From Methylonatrum sp040877625 (GTDB taxonomy: Bacteria; Pseudomonadota; Gammaproteobacteria; Nitrococcales; Aquisalimonadaceae): a stretch of DNA of 64,000 nt. Within the stretch, counting starts at the first letter, position 1. Every line of letters begins with the position of its first letter. The DNA lies in the NCBI GenBank assembly GCA_040877625.1, contig JBBDNK010000041.1:481592-545591 (forward strand), in the 5' to 3' direction. Below the pieces are notes generated by a model. The model did no database searches. It was not told the origin of the DNA and was given only the letters and a program-made list of their open reading frames with translations. The position numbers were made by a program, and so were the translations under genes. Positions 49,769-58,855 of the stretch are shown here, in pieces.

Positions 49769-50746
49769 ATGTTCAGAACACTAATCACGCGACCGCTGGT
49801 CTCCAGGGCGGCCTGTCTTGCCTTTACGCTGGCGGCCGGGCTTGCCTCGGCGAGCGCGGACGCCCAGAACAGGAACCTGACGATCGGCGGTGGTGCTGTC
49901 GGCGGGACGTGGACTGTTATCGGGACGGCGATCGGGGACTACGTTTCCCGGGAAGTTTCCGACGTCCGGACAACAGTTATTGCCGGGGGCGGCGTCAAGA
50001 ACATACTCGGCCTCAGCATGGATCAGCTGCAACTCGGCTTCGCCTACTCCTCGACCGCGGGTGAGGCGCTGACCGGCACGGGGCCATTCGAGAAGGGCAA
50101 GCTGCCGGTGATGGCGGTTGCCGGCTTCTACTACGCGCCGTGGCAGCTTGCCGTGCGCGCGGATTCCGACATCCACACGATCAAGGATCTGAAAGGCAAG
50201 GGGTTTTCGCCCGGCATCAAGGGCTTTACCGGCGAGGTGATCTCGCGAATGGTCCTCGGCGTCAACGACATGAGCTATGACGATCTGGCTCGGGTCGAGT
50301 ACATCGATTACAACGATTCAGTGAACCTGATCAAGGATCGTCACCTGGATGCCTTCTGCCCAATCGCGGCTGATCCCACCCCTTCCATCCAGGAACTGGC
50401 AGCCAGCGCTGATGGCGTGCGCATCGTTTCGCTCTCGGATGAGGAGATCAAGGCCATCCGCGAAATCAACCCCGGTTATGCCACCTACCCCATTCCCAAG
50501 GACCGGTATGAGGGCATGACGGAAGACAGCCAGACTATCGCCGCCAACACAGTGCTGTATGTCTCCCCCGAGGTGAGCCCCGAGCTGGTCAAAAAGATTC
50601 TGGAGGTGATGTTCGACCGCGTTGACGATCTCCGCTCGCTGCATCCGCTCATGAAGAACTTCAGTGCGGAAAACGCGGTGAAGGATCTGGGTGCGCCGCT
50701 CCATCCGGGTGCGGAAGCCTTCTATAAGGAGCGGGGTCTGCTCTGA
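49769..50746 (+). CDS. TAXI-family TRAP transporter solute-binding protein (second)
   Basis: A 325-aa exported protein. Signal peptide to about SASADAQ, then the TAXI start LTIGGGAVGGTWTVIGTAIG, TTVIAGGGVKNILGLSMDQ, and LKGKGFSPGIKGFTGEVI. TAXI proteins bind small acids for sodium-coupled uptake. Its partner permease follows after 105 bp. AAGGAGGA directly precedes the ATG at 49769. The gene is behind the palindrome/promoter shared with iclR at 53010, so it is probably controlled by that regulator. Confidence 0.93.
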   Translation: MFRTLITRPLVSRAACLAFTLAAGLASASADAQNRNLTIGGGAVGGTWTVIGTAIGDYVSREVSDVRTTVIAGGGVKNILGLSMDQLQLGFAYSSTAGEALTGTGPFEKGKLPVMAVAGFYYAPWQLAVRADSDIHTIKDLKGKGFSPGIKGFTGEVISRMVLGVNDMSYDDLARVEYIDYNDSVNLIKDRHLDAFCPIAADPTPSIQELAASADGVRIVSLSDEEIKAIREINPGYATYPIPKDRYEGMTEDSQTIAANTVLYVSPEVSPELVKKILEVMFDRVDDLRSLHPLMKNFSAENAVKDLGAPLHPGAEAFYKERGLL

Positions 50747-50851
50747 CCTGATCTGCTCTGATCGAGACCGAGAGGCGGCGGCGTGCGGTGCGCCGCCTCT
50801 CCTTTCTTCGCATGACAACGTACCCCTACAGAAGAAAGGGAGACCCATCTG

Positions 50852-52798
50852 ATGGCGAATTGGCGGCAATTGCTGGGTCGAGGGAGCCGTCCCCCAACGG
50901 GTTCCGCGGATGTGGAAGGTCCGGAAGAACCGACCGGTTGGTTGCTCGGCGTTGTTTCCCTGGTCGCCGTCAGCATGTCGGTGTTTCAGATCTATACCGC
51001 CATCTTCGGTACGCTTCCAAGCATCTCCCAGCGCGCCGTCCATCTCGGCTTCGCAATGGTGCTCGCCTGGCTCCTGTTTGATCCTCACCGCAATGCGCGG
51101 CAACCGTTGCTGCGCTGGTTGAAGTGGGTATTCATCGCCGTCACGGTCTTCAATATCGGTTACCTGGCGCTGTTCCCCACCGAGATTCTGGGGCGCATGT
51201 CCTACTTTGAACCACTGTCAGCGCTACAGATGTTCATAGGCATCAGTCTCGTGCTCCTGCTCCTCGAAGCCTCCCGCCGAGCGGTCGGCATGATCTTTAC
51301 GTCGCTGATTGTCCTGCTGATCGTGTATGGCTTCGTCGGGCCGTATCTCCCCGGGCCTCTGTATCATCGGGGGTTCTCCACCATGTGGATCGTCGATCAC
51401 CTGGTGTTCACGACCTATTCGGTGTTTGGCATGCCGAGCGGGGTCTCCGCGACCTACGTGTTTACATTTCTACTGTTCGGTGCCTTTCTTGAACGCACCG
51501 GCGCTGGTGCGTTCCTCATCAACCTTGCGATCTCGATGACGGGGCGATTCCGCGGCGGCCCGGCGAAGGTTGCAGTCGTGGGTAGCGCGTTCTTCGGCAT
51601 GATCTCCGGGAGCGCGGTGGCCAACGTGGTCACCACCGGCTCCATGACCATTCCTCTGATGAAGAAGATCGGGTTCAGTCGGTCGTTCGCGGGCGCGGTC
51701 GAGGCCGTTGCGTCCTCGGGGGGCCAGTTCACGCCGCCGCTAATGGGAGCGACCGCCTTTCTCGTCGCGGAGTTTTCGGGCGTCCCTTATATCCAGGTCG
51801 CGCTGGTCGCACTGGCGCCTGCGGTGCTGTACTACGCGGCGGTGATCTGGCAGGTGCATTTCCGGGCCGTGCGCCAGGGTCTGAAGGGGATGAGCACCGA
51901 AGAGTTGCCATCATCTCGGCGCATCCTGCTCGACGGTTACTACTATTTTGTGCCGATCGCGTTGCTGCTCGGAATGCTGCTAATGGGGTATACGCCCATG
52001 CGAGCGGGCCTGATTGCCACCGGCGCACTGGTCGCGATCGGCGTTATAAGAAGGACGGACCGACTGACTGTGCGCCGCTTCTTCCAGGGCCTTGAATCGG
52101 CGGCCAGGATCGCCGTCCCGGTTGCCATCATTCTGAACGCGGCCGGTATTGTTATCGGCATGTTCCAGCTCACCGGTCTGGGCGTCCGTTTCAGTTCCAT
52201 CATCCTGGACCTGGGCGGCGGACATACGTTGTTGACGCTGCTGCTGGTGATGGTGACGTCGATCGTGCTGGGGATGGGGCTGCCGACAATCGGTGCCTAC
52301 GTTATTCAGGTGGCGCTTACGGTGCCGGTGCTGATTCACCTTGACGTTTCGCCGCTGGCGGCTCATCTGTTCGTCTTCTATTTTGCGACGCTCTCTGCGA
52401 TCACGCCGCCCGTGGCGGTCGCCGCGTATGCCGCCGCCGGCATTGCCGGGGCCAATCCGTCAACGACCGGCTTCGCGGCGCTGCGGCTCGCCATTGCCGG
52501 TTTCATCATTCCCTACATGTTCGTGTTCTATCCGGCGTTGCTTCTGGACGGTTCGCCCCTGGAAATCGTGCGTGCCGTCGTGACCGGCTTTATCGGCGTC
52601 ACCTTCCTGGCCTCGGCGGTGGAAGGCTGGTGCCTGGTTCAGAACCGGAAGCTTGAGTCGCTGCTACTGCTGGTCGCTGCGCTGGGGCTGATACAGCCGC
52701 AAATGTTCACCGACTTCGCGGGCTTTGCGCTGGGTGGGCTGGTGTTGCTGGTCCAGTATTTGCGCTACCGGCGATTGGCGGACAGCGCGGTTGCCTGA
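50852..52798 (+). CDS. TRAP transporter fused permease (second)
   Basis: A 648-aa multispanning protein. A polar N-terminal stretch (MANWRQLLGRGSRPPTG) precedes DctQ-like helices (about residues 30-170) and the DctM-like part (FGMISGSAVANVVTTGSMT, TSIVLGMGLPTIGAYVI). The colinear paralogue at 34679 lacks the polar start. It forms a carrier with the TAXI protein encoded just upstream, importing an unknown acid. It is preceded by AAGGGAGA about 14 nt before the ATG. Confidence 0.94.
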   Translation: MANWRQLLGRGSRPPTGSADVEGPEEPTGWLLGVVSLVAVSMSVFQIYTAIFGTLPSISQRAVHLGFAMVLAWLLFDPHRNARQPLLRWLKWVFIAVTVFNIGYLALFPTEILGRMSYFEPLSALQMFIGISLVLLLLEASRRAVGMIFTSLIVLLIVYGFVGPYLPGPLYHRGFSTMWIVDHLVFTTYSVFGMPSGVSATYVFTFLLFGAFLERTGAGAFLINLAISMTGRFRGGPAKVAVVGSAFFGMISGSAVANVVTTGSMTIPLMKKIGFSRSFAGAVEAVASSGGQFTPPLMGATAFLVAEFSGVPYIQVALVALAPAVLYYAAVIWQVHFRAVRQGLKGMSTEELPSSRRILLDGYYYFVPIALLLGMLLMGYTPMRAGLIATGALVAIGVIRRTDRLTVRRFFQGLESAARIAVPVAIILNAAGIVIGMFQLTGLGVRFSSIILDLGGGHTLLTLLLVMVTSIVLGMGLPTIGAYVIQVALTVPVLIHLDVSPLAAHLFVFYFATLSAITPPVAVAAYAAAGIAGANPSTTGFAALRLAIAGFIIPYMFVFYPALLLDGSPLEIVRAVVTGFIGVTFLASAVEGWCLVQNRKLESLLLLVAALGLIQPQMFTDFAGFALGGLVLLVQYLRYRRLADSAVA

Positions 52799-52850
52799 CC
52801 GGGATTGCGGTCCGATGGGCGCCATTGCAACAGCGTTGGAGTTGAGGTGG

Positions 52851-52865
52851 TTTCGCATTGCGAAA
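52851..52865. promoter_or_regulatory. Palindrome TTTCGCATTGCGAAA, probable IclR operator (autoregulatory)
   Basis: Perfect 7-bp arms around T, the partner of the site at 49421-49437. It lies about 16 bp upstream of a TTGACC -35 element and 144 bp upstream of the iclR start, suggesting that IclR controls its own gene and the acyl-CoA operon behind it. Confidence 0.75.
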
Positions 52866-52880
52866 TACCCGGATCCTGGA

Positions 52881-52910
52881 TTGACCGGCGTCCGAGGCGC
52901 AAACTAGTAT
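52881..52910 (+). promoter_or_regulatory. Sigma70-like promoter TTGACC-18-TAGTAT before iclR
   Basis: TTGACC (52881-52886) and TAGTAT (52905-52910) with an 18-bp spacer, the same elements as at 49452-49481. Confidence 0.65.
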
Positions 52911-53009
52911 TCGTAAAGAGGCTTTCAAAATTAAATTTCAAAAAAATAAAAGCCGAGCCAACGGCTTAATTGCCTGCCCCGGGCGTTCAGGGCAAGCAGG
53001 AGGAGCGCT

Positions 53010-53963
53010 ATGTTAACTGCTGATCGGAGGCTTCGATCGCCCCTTGGGCGCGGCCTTGATCCATCGAAAGTTCCACAGTCACCGAGACCGGGTACCTGTC
53101 CGCCGTGTGCGCTGTTGCCTGGGGGGGTGCGGCCTGACCCAACGGATCGTCAGTTCATCAACGCCCTGTCGCGTGGGCTGATGGTGCTTCAGGCGTTTTC
53201 GCCGGGCGATCCGCCGCTCAGTAACGGTGAGCTGGTGCGTCGTACCGGCCTGCCCAAACCGACCGTATTCCGGATAACGCATACATTGACGGCGCTGGGT
53301 TATCTCCGGGTGGACTGGGTCACGGGACGCTATGTGCTGTGCCCGCATGTGCTGTCGCTCGGCTATCCCGTCCTCGCACAGCATGATGTGCGGCAGGTGA
53401 CGCGGCCGTTGATGCAGTACATCGCGGATGACGTGCTCGGCACTGTAGCGCTCGGCACACGGACCGGGCTGCAGATGATCTACATCGAACGGTGCCGGCA
53501 CATCAACACGTCGGCATTGCCGCTGGATATCGGTTCGCCGATGCCGATGGAGACCTGCGCAATGGGACGCAGTTATCTGGCCGGTCTGGATCCAGTGGCG
53601 CGGACGGAAGAGCTGAACCGGCTGCGCCTGCACCACGGTGATAAGTGGGATGACCTGCTCTACGGCATCGAGGAGGCCATGGAGCAGTATGAGCGGTGCG
53701 GCTATGTCACCGCCGTTGGGTCCTGGTATCGCGATATCAACGGCGTCGGCGTTCCGATCCGGCTGCCCGATGGAACAATCTACGGGCTGACCATTGGCGG
53801 ATACGCAAAGTATGTCCCTGAACACATGTTGCCGGATCTGGGTGAGCGGTTGATCCGGGTTGCCGATGCGGTGATGGCCACCCAGTCGCTGCATCGGGTC
53901 TGTGGTGCTGATGACGTCACTCCTGGGGCGGAAAATCTTAAAGGCAGAGAGAGGCAGAGGTAA
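53010..53963 (+). CDS. IclR-family regulator of the acyl-CoA/TRAP genes
   Basis: A 317-aa IclR protein with an N-terminal extension of about 45 residues rich in Pro and Arg, then a winged helix domain (FINALSRGLMVLQAFSPGD, NGELVRRTGLPKPTVFRIT) and an effector-binding domain (LQMIYIERCRHINTSALPLD, METCAMGRSYLAGLDP, GVPIRLPDGTIYGLTIGG). GGAGGAG precedes the ATG. Its stop overlaps the acyl-CoA dehydrogenase start (TAATG), so they are coupled. Two matching palindromes (49421 and 52851) are its likely binding sites; the effector could be the imported acid or its CoA ester. Confidence 0.92.
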   Translation: MLTADRRLRSPLGRGLDPSKVPQSPRPGTCPPCALLPGGVRPDPTDRQFINALSRGLMVLQAFSPGDPPLSNGELVRRTGLPKPTVFRITHTLTALGYLRVDWVTGRYVLCPHVLSLGYPVLAQHDVRQVTRPLMQYIADDVLGTVALGTRTGLQMIYIERCRHINTSALPLDIGSPMPMETCAMGRSYLAGLDPVARTEELNRLRLHHGDKWDDLLYGIEEAMEQYERCGYVTAVGSWYRDINGVGVPIRLPDGTIYGLTIGGYAKYVPEHMLPDLGERLIRVADAVMATQSLHRVCGADDVTPGAENLKGRERQR

Positions 53964-55123
53964 TGGTCCGTGACCAGGAAACGTTCGATCAGATTATCGA
54001 AACGATTCACCGGTTCGTGCGGGAGCGTCTGATCCCGAACGAGAATCGGCTGGAGGAAGAGCAGCGGGTTCCCGCCGAGATCGTCCAGGAAATGCGCGAA
54101 CTGGGTCTGTTCGGTCTGACCATACCCGAGGAATACGGCGGCCTTGGCCTGACCATGGAGGAGGAGGCGCGGGTCATTTTCGAGATCGGCTATGCCTCGC
54201 CGGGGTTTCGGTCCACCTTTGCGACGACCATCGGGCTCGGCTCACAGGGCCTGGTGATGGACGGCACGGACGAGCAGAAGCAGACGTACCTTCCACGTCT
54301 CGCATCCGGAGAGATGGTCGCGTCGTTCGCGCTGACGGAGCCCGGCTCGGGCAGTGATGCGGGTTCGCTGCGGACCTCGGCCGAGCCCCGCGACGGCGGT
54401 TATGTCCTTAACGGCAGCAAGCGCTTTATCACCAACGCCCCGCATGCCGGGCTGTTTACCGTGTTTGCGCGCACCAACAAGAACGAGCCGGGGGCCAAGG
54501 GCGTGTCGGCCTTGCTGGTGGAAGCCGATACGCCGGGACTGAAGCTCGGCAAGCTCGACAAGAAAATGGGTCAAAAGGGCTGCGACACCTGCGATGTGAT
54601 ATTCGAGGATTGCTGGGTACCGGCTTCGAGCCTGATCGGCGGTCCGACGTTCGAGGGCAAGGGCTTCAAGACCGCGATGAAGGTACTCGACCGCGGTCGG
54701 CTGCACCTGTCTTCCGGCTGTGTGGGCCTGGCCGAACGGTTGATCGATGAAGCGCTTTCCTATGCCCTGGAGCGCAAGCAATTCGGTCAGCCGATTGCCG
54801 AATTCCAGCTTGTTCAGGCCATGCTCGCGGAAATGCGCACCGGAGCGTATGCCGGGCGCACCATGGTGCTCGACGCCGCGAGAAAACGCGATGCCGGTCA
54901 GCGCATCACCACCGAAGCCGCCGTCTGCAAGCTGTTCTGCTCGGAGATGGTTGGGCGCGCCGCGGACAATGCCGTCCAGATCCATGGCGGATCGGGCTAC
55001 ATCAACGACTACAAGGTCGAACGCTTCTATCGCGACGTTCGGCTGTTCCGCCTCTACGATGGGACCTCCGAGATTCAGAAGCTGGTCATAGCGCGCGACA
55101 TGATACGCAACGCCACTCAATAA
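53963..55123 (+). CDS. Acyl-CoA dehydrogenase
   Basis: A 386-aa flavoprotein of normal length: FGLTIPEEYGGLGLTMEEEA, FALTEPGSGSDAGSLRT, MGQKGCDTCDVIFEDCWVPA, QFGQPIAEFQLVQAMLAEM, and the loop RLYDGTSEIQKLVIARDMI at the end. The Glu of VQIHGGSGYINDYKVERFYRD position is in the usual place for other roles; the classical catalytic Glu of the EGTxxI type corresponds to D in YDGTSEI, where Glu sits in another position in some subfamilies. It introduces a double bond alpha-beta to the CoA ester. It is translationally coupled to iclR. Confidence 0.9.
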   Translation: MVRDQETFDQIIETIHRFVRERLIPNENRLEEEQRVPAEIVQEMRELGLFGLTIPEEYGGLGLTMEEEARVIFEIGYASPGFRSTFATTIGLGSQGLVMDGTDEQKQTYLPRLASGEMVASFALTEPGSGSDAGSLRTSAEPRDGGYVLNGSKRFITNAPHAGLFTVFARTNKNEPGAKGVSALLVEADTPGLKLGKLDKKMGQKGCDTCDVIFEDCWVPASSLIGGPTFEGKGFKTAMKVLDRGRLHLSSGCVGLAERLIDEALSYALERKQFGQPIAEFQLVQAMLAEMRTGAYAGRTMVLDAARKRDAGQRITTEAAVCKLFCSEMVGRAADNAVQIHGGSGYINDYKVERFYRDVRLFRLYDGTSEIQKLVIARDMIRNATQ

Positions 55124-55269
55124 GGTATTGGCGCGCGATGGTCGGGGTGGAAGCCCGCAAGGTGCGCGTTTGCCAGGCCGGGCCCGCCTGAAAGAGCGAT
55201 CCCGGTTGGTCAAACATGCCGGCCGGCGAGGTACGGGAAATTTATCGATAAAACTGGAGCGTATTCATT

Positions 55270-55662
55270 ATGACGGATACAGACACGATCGAGGCCGCGG
55301 GTCGCGGTCCCGATGAGATCTACAGGGAAAATCTCAAGCAGGGACGGCTGTGTATTCAGTACTGCACGGCAAAGAAAGCCTATATTTTCCCGCCGCGCAT
55401 CATGAGCCCCGGAACCGGGTCGCAAACGCTGGAATGGCGAGAGGTTTCCGGGCGAGGCGAAGTCTATTCAACCAGTGTCATACGCCGCAAGCCGGATCGC
55501 GGCGGCAACTACAACATTGCCCTGATCGATCTGGAAGAAGGGTCGCGCATGATGAGCCAGGTGATCGATGTCGCGCCCGAAGACGTGACCATCGGCATGC
55601 CGGTTCAGGCGGTGATCGAGGATCGCGATGGCGAGGCCGTTGTTGTCTTTCGCCCGCGCTAG
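55270..55662 (+). CDS. DUF35/OB-fold protein with degenerate zinc ribbon (ChsH2-like)
   Basis: A 130-aa protein matching the two-part layout of DUF35 acyl-CoA-associated proteins: an N-terminal rubredoxin-like ribbon, then an OB fold (GRGEVYSTSVIRR, NYNIALIDLEEGSRMMSQVI, IGMPVQAVIEDRDGEAVVVF). In ordinary members the ribbon has four cysteines; here the run reads QYCTAKKAYIFPPRIMSPGTG, so only the first cysteine is kept and the others are Lys, Ser and Thr. Such proteins pair with thiolase-like enzymes, as ChsH2 does with Ltp2 in steroid side-chain cleavage. A thiolase-like gene follows 28 bp downstream. Confidence 0.87.
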   Translation: MTDTDTIEAAGRGPDEIYRENLKQGRLCIQYCTAKKAYIFPPRIMSPGTGSQTLEWREVSGRGEVYSTSVIRRKPDRGGNYNIALIDLEEGSRMMSQVIDVAPEDVTIGMPVQAVIEDRDGEAVVVFRPR

Positions 55663-55690
55663 AAGAAATCGATGAAACAGGAGATGGATC

Positions 55691-56842
55691 ATGGCCGAAG
55701 GGCTTAGAGGAAAAACGGCGATCGTCGGGACCGGCTTGGCGGGTCTTGGCGAGGCGCCTGGTTACACGCACCTGGAGTTGCTGGCCGAAGCCGCCGGTGA
55801 AGCCCTGGGTGAGGCCGGCCTGACGCTGGCCGATGTCGATGGGCTGTTTACGTCCAATCTCGTCAATTTCGTTCCGACCCTCACGGTCGGGGAGTATCTC
55901 GGTATTCGCCCGAAATTCGCCGATGGCACGAACGTTGGCGGATCGTCCTTCCTGGCGCACGTCATGTCGGCAACGGCTGCGCTGGAGGCCGGCCTGTGTG
56001 AGGTCGCGCTGATCTGTTACGGGAGCAACCAGCGAACGGCGTCCGGCAAGCTGGTCACCGCCGCCGATCCACCCGTGCACGAGGCTGCCTACAAGCCGCG
56101 CTACCCGATTATTGCCTATGCGCTTGCCACCGCCCGGCACATGCACCAGTACGGCACCACCCGAGAGCAATTGGCCGAAGTGGCGGTATCGGCGCGCCAA
56201 TGGGCAAAGCTCAACCCTGATGCGTATGAGCGCGGCGATCTGTCCGTAGACGACGTCATGGGCGCGCGGATGATCTGCGACCCGCTGACGGTCCGCGATT
56301 GCTGCCTGGTTACCGACGGCGCCGGCGCGATCGTCATGGTCCGCAGCGATCGGGCGCGCGACATGCCGCAGAAGCCGGCCTATGTGCTCGGCGGTGCCGC
56401 GGCGCAGTGGCACCGGCAGATTTCCTCCATGCCCGATCTGACGGTCTCGGCCGCAGCGGAATCCGGTGCCCGCACCTTTGCCATGGCCGGCATGAAGCCG
56501 TCCGATGTCGATGTGGTCCAGCTTTACGATGCGTTCACGATCAACGTCCCGCTGTTCCTGGAGGATCTGGGGTTCTGCGAAAAGGGCGAGGGCGGTCCGT
56601 TCGTCAGCGGCGGCAGGATCGCGCCCGGCGGAAGCCTGCCCGTCAATACCAACGGCGGCGGCCTGTCATGCGCGCATCCTGGCATGTACGGCATATTCAC
56701 GCTGGTCGAAGGCGTTCGGCAGATCCGTGGCAACACCGGTGAGCGGCAGATTCCCAACGTCAATGTTGCGCTTTGCCATGGTAACGGCGGCACGTTGTCG
56801 AGCCAGGCAAGTGTCCTGCTTGGTTCTGAAAACACGCTCTGA
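55691..56842 (+). CDS. Thiolase-like (SCP-x/Ltp family) protein, candidate aldolase subunit
   Basis: A 383-aa thiolase superfamily member of the SCP2/lipid-transfer type. GLFTSNLVNFVPTLTVGEYL, TNVGGSSFLAHVMSATAALE and VDVVQLYDAFTINVPLFLED are present; the C-terminal motif is CHGNGGTLSSQASVLLGS. At the position of the nucleophilic thiolase cysteine the sequence has Ser (GGSSF), as in retro-aldolase and non-thiolytic relatives. With the DUF35 protein it may cleave a 3-hydroxyacyl-CoA or similar to a carbonyl compound and a shortened CoA ester. A function as true thiolase is unlikely. Confidence 0.9.
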   Translation: MAEGLRGKTAIVGTGLAGLGEAPGYTHLELLAEAAGEALGEAGLTLADVDGLFTSNLVNFVPTLTVGEYLGIRPKFADGTNVGGSSFLAHVMSATAALEAGLCEVALICYGSNQRTASGKLVTAADPPVHEAAYKPRYPIIAYALATARHMHQYGTTREQLAEVAVSARQWAKLNPDAYERGDLSVDDVMGARMICDPLTVRDCCLVTDGAGAIVMVRSDRARDMPQKPAYVLGGAAAQWHRQISSMPDLTVSAAAESGARTFAMAGMKPSDVDVVQLYDAFTINVPLFLEDLGFCEKGEGGPFVSGGRIAPGGSLPVNTNGGGLSCAHPGMYGIFTLVEGVRQIRGNTGERQIPNVNVALCHGNGGTLSSQASVLLGSENTL

Positions 56843-56871
56843 TAGTGATGCAAGGCGAGGTTGATTAACGA

Positions 56872-57630
56872 ATGAATATTAAGGATAGACGGGTTTTCAT
56901 CACCGGCGGCGGCTCTGGAATCGGCGCCGAGATCGGCCGCACGCTGGGCGCCGCCGGGGCGCGAGTTGCGATCTTCGATCGCGATGAGGCGGCGGCGCAG
57001 GCGGTTTGCAGCGAGATCGAGGCCGCTGGAAGCCCGGCGACGGTGGCCGTCTCCGGTGACGCCACGGACAAGGCGTCCACCGAAGCGGCTGTCGCGAAGG
57101 CCAAGGAGGCATTCGGATCCATCGACATTCTCATCAACAATGTCGGCATTGTCCGCGATCGGTATCTGATCAAAATGTCCGATGAGGATTGGGATGGTGT
57201 GTTGGATACCAACCTCAAATCCTACTTCCTGGCCTCGCGCGCGGTTGCGCCGTTGATGATGGAGCAGAAATACGGCCGCATTATCAATATCTCGTCACGG
57301 GCGTGGCTCGGTAATGTCGGGCAGGCCAACTACTCGGCGGCAAAGGCCGGCGTCGTCGGCCTGACGCGTTCGATGGCGCTCGAGCTCGGCAAGTTCAATA
57401 TCACGGTCAACTGCGTGGCACCGGGTTTCATCGACACGCCGCTGACCCGGAACCTTCGGGAGGATGTCTGGGAGAAGCTGGTCAAATCCCAGCCGATATC
57501 CACCATCGGTACACCCAGGGAGGTCGCCTATGCAGTGCAGTTTTTTGCGGCCGACCAGGCGTTCTATCTGAACGGGCAAGTGCTCTACGTGTGTGGCGGC
57601 AAGAGCATCAGCTCGTTCGGATCGGCGTAG
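56872..57630 (+). CDS. Short-chain dehydrogenase/reductase
   Basis: A 252-aa classical SDR: FITGGGSGIGAEIGRTLG, FDRDEAAAQ (acidic after strand 2, favouring NAD(H)), NNVGIVRDRYLIKM, catalytic Ser in IINISSRAWLG, YSAAKAG and APGFIDTPLTRNL. It follows the thiolase-like gene by about 29 bp in the same operon and may oxidise the 3-hydroxyacyl-CoA or the released carbonyl compound. Its end is followed by a 175-bp gap before a new transporter operon. Confidence 0.9.
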   Translation: MNIKDRRVFITGGGSGIGAEIGRTLGAAGARVAIFDRDEAAAQAVCSEIEAAGSPATVAVSGDATDKASTEAAVAKAKEAFGSIDILINNVGIVRDRYLIKMSDEDWDGVLDTNLKSYFLASRAVAPLMMEQKYGRIINISSRAWLGNVGQANYSAAKAGVVGLTRSMALELGKFNITVNCVAPGFIDTPLTRNLREDVWEKLVKSQPISTIGTPREVAYAVQFFAADQAFYLNGQVLYVCGGKSISSFGSA

Positions 57631-57805
57631 GTCCAGGGCCGATCGCCATGACGATTGTCCCTTCAGGGAAACATTAAAATCATCAAGGCAGTTTAGTTAA
57701 GGTGTAGGGTGTAAATGCGTGAAGAGTAGTTGAATAGTCTGGAAACAGGTGGCCGTTCTGGAGCCTGGGACCTTATTACAAGAAACTGTGACCGGAGGAG
57801 ACATC

Positions 57806-58762
57806 ATGAAGAAAGTAATACTGGCCAGTATGGTCTGCGGCACCCTGCTCATGGGTGCCGGTGCAGGTCAACCCGCCAACGCCGATTTTCCCGAGCGGCG
57901 TATCGAATTCATTGTTGCCTGGAATGCGGGCGGTGCCACCGATCTGATTACGCGGGCGGTGACACCGAAGCTTGCGGAAATTCTGGGAGTCGACGTGAGC
58001 GTGCGGAATATCGCGGGCGCCGCCGGGACGATTGGTACGGCCCAGTTCACCCGTGCAAACCCCGACGGTTACACACTTCTGCAGACGCCGGCCGGCCCGG
58101 TCATCATGCAGCCGCACTTGCGGGATACGGGCTATGGGCTCGAGGATATGGAGCCGATCTGCCGGCTGAGCCTTGCGCCACTCGCCCTGATGGTGCCGCA
58201 GGAGTCCCCGTACAAGAGCGTTGACGATCTGGTCGATGCCGCAAAGGCCTCGCCGGGCGGGATCGATTATGGCTCCGCCGGTGCCGGAACGCTGCCGCAT
58301 GTCAGCATGATCGGCCTGTCCCAGGTTGCCGATGTTGAAATGACGCATGTCCCGTATCAGGGGTCGGCCCCGGCCATGCGCGCCCTGCTGGGCGGCGAGG
58401 TCGATGCTGTCAGTGAGCAGTCCAACCTGGTTCCGCGCTATGAACTGCGAGCCCTTGGCCTCTGGTCTGAGGAGCGTACGTCGGAAATGCCCGACGTTCC
58501 GACGATGAAGGAGCAGGGCTACGACCTCACGTTCGCCAACTGGAACGCCTGGTACGCACCTCCCGGCACGCCGAAGGACGTGGTTAACAAGCTCGCCGAT
58601 GCCTGTGAGAAGGCGCTTCAGGATCCGGCCGTGATAAAGGCCATTCAGGAGGACCAGGAGACGCCGATCCAGTTCCTTGGACCCGAGGATCTGCGTGAAT
58701 TCCATCGGACCCAGTTCGAGGTTGCTGAAGAGCTGCTCCGGGCGTCGGGCCTGACGGACTGA
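57806..58762 (+). CDS. tctC: TctC/Bug-family periplasmic binding protein
   Basis: A 318-aa exported protein of the tripartite tricarboxylate transporter family. Signal peptide to about QPANADFP, then RRIEFIVAWNAGGATDLITR, VRNIAGAAGTIGTAQF, ANPDGYTLLQTP, VPYQGSAPAMRALLGGEVDA and a C-terminal helix. These proteins bind di-/tricarboxylates or sugar-derived acids in the periplasm. The ATG at 57806 has GGAGGAG upstream; the frame open to 57749 does not. Start of a tctC-tctB-tctA-uxaA-like set. Confidence 0.93.
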   Translation: MKKVILASMVCGTLLMGAGAGQPANADFPERRIEFIVAWNAGGATDLITRAVTPKLAEILGVDVSVRNIAGAAGTIGTAQFTRANPDGYTLLQTPAGPVIMQPHLRDTGYGLEDMEPICRLSLAPLALMVPQESPYKSVDDLVDAAKASPGGIDYGSAGAGTLPHVSMIGLSQVADVEMTHVPYQGSAPAMRALLGGEVDAVSEQSNLVPRYELRALGLWSEERTSEMPDVPTMKEQGYDLTFANWNAWYAPPGTPKDVVNKLADACEKALQDPAVIKAIQEDQETPIQFLGPEDLREFHRTQFEVAEELLRASGLTD

Positions 58763-58855
58763 CGTTGCTTCTGTCCTGGTCCGGCTCCCGGACCAGGACA
58801 TTATTAATGTTGCCGACAGCGCTCCAAAGTCAGGGAGCATCAAGGGTAGACAGAT

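Larger units (their letters stand above)
52850..53012 (+). repeat. Duplicated control region, copy 2 (copy 1 at about 49420-49590)
   Basis: Both copies share, in order: TTTCGCAnTGCGAAA palindrome, ATTGACCGG, GCGCAA-CTAGTAT, an AT-rich stretch, CAACGGCTTA, TGCCTG, and a GGAGGAG ribosome binding site just before an ATG. Copy 2 leads into iclR at 53010; copy 1 leads into a 23-codon frame and then the second TAXI-TRAP operon. Their common origin by duplication is clear by eye, although sequence between the landmarks has diverged. Confidence 0.8.
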
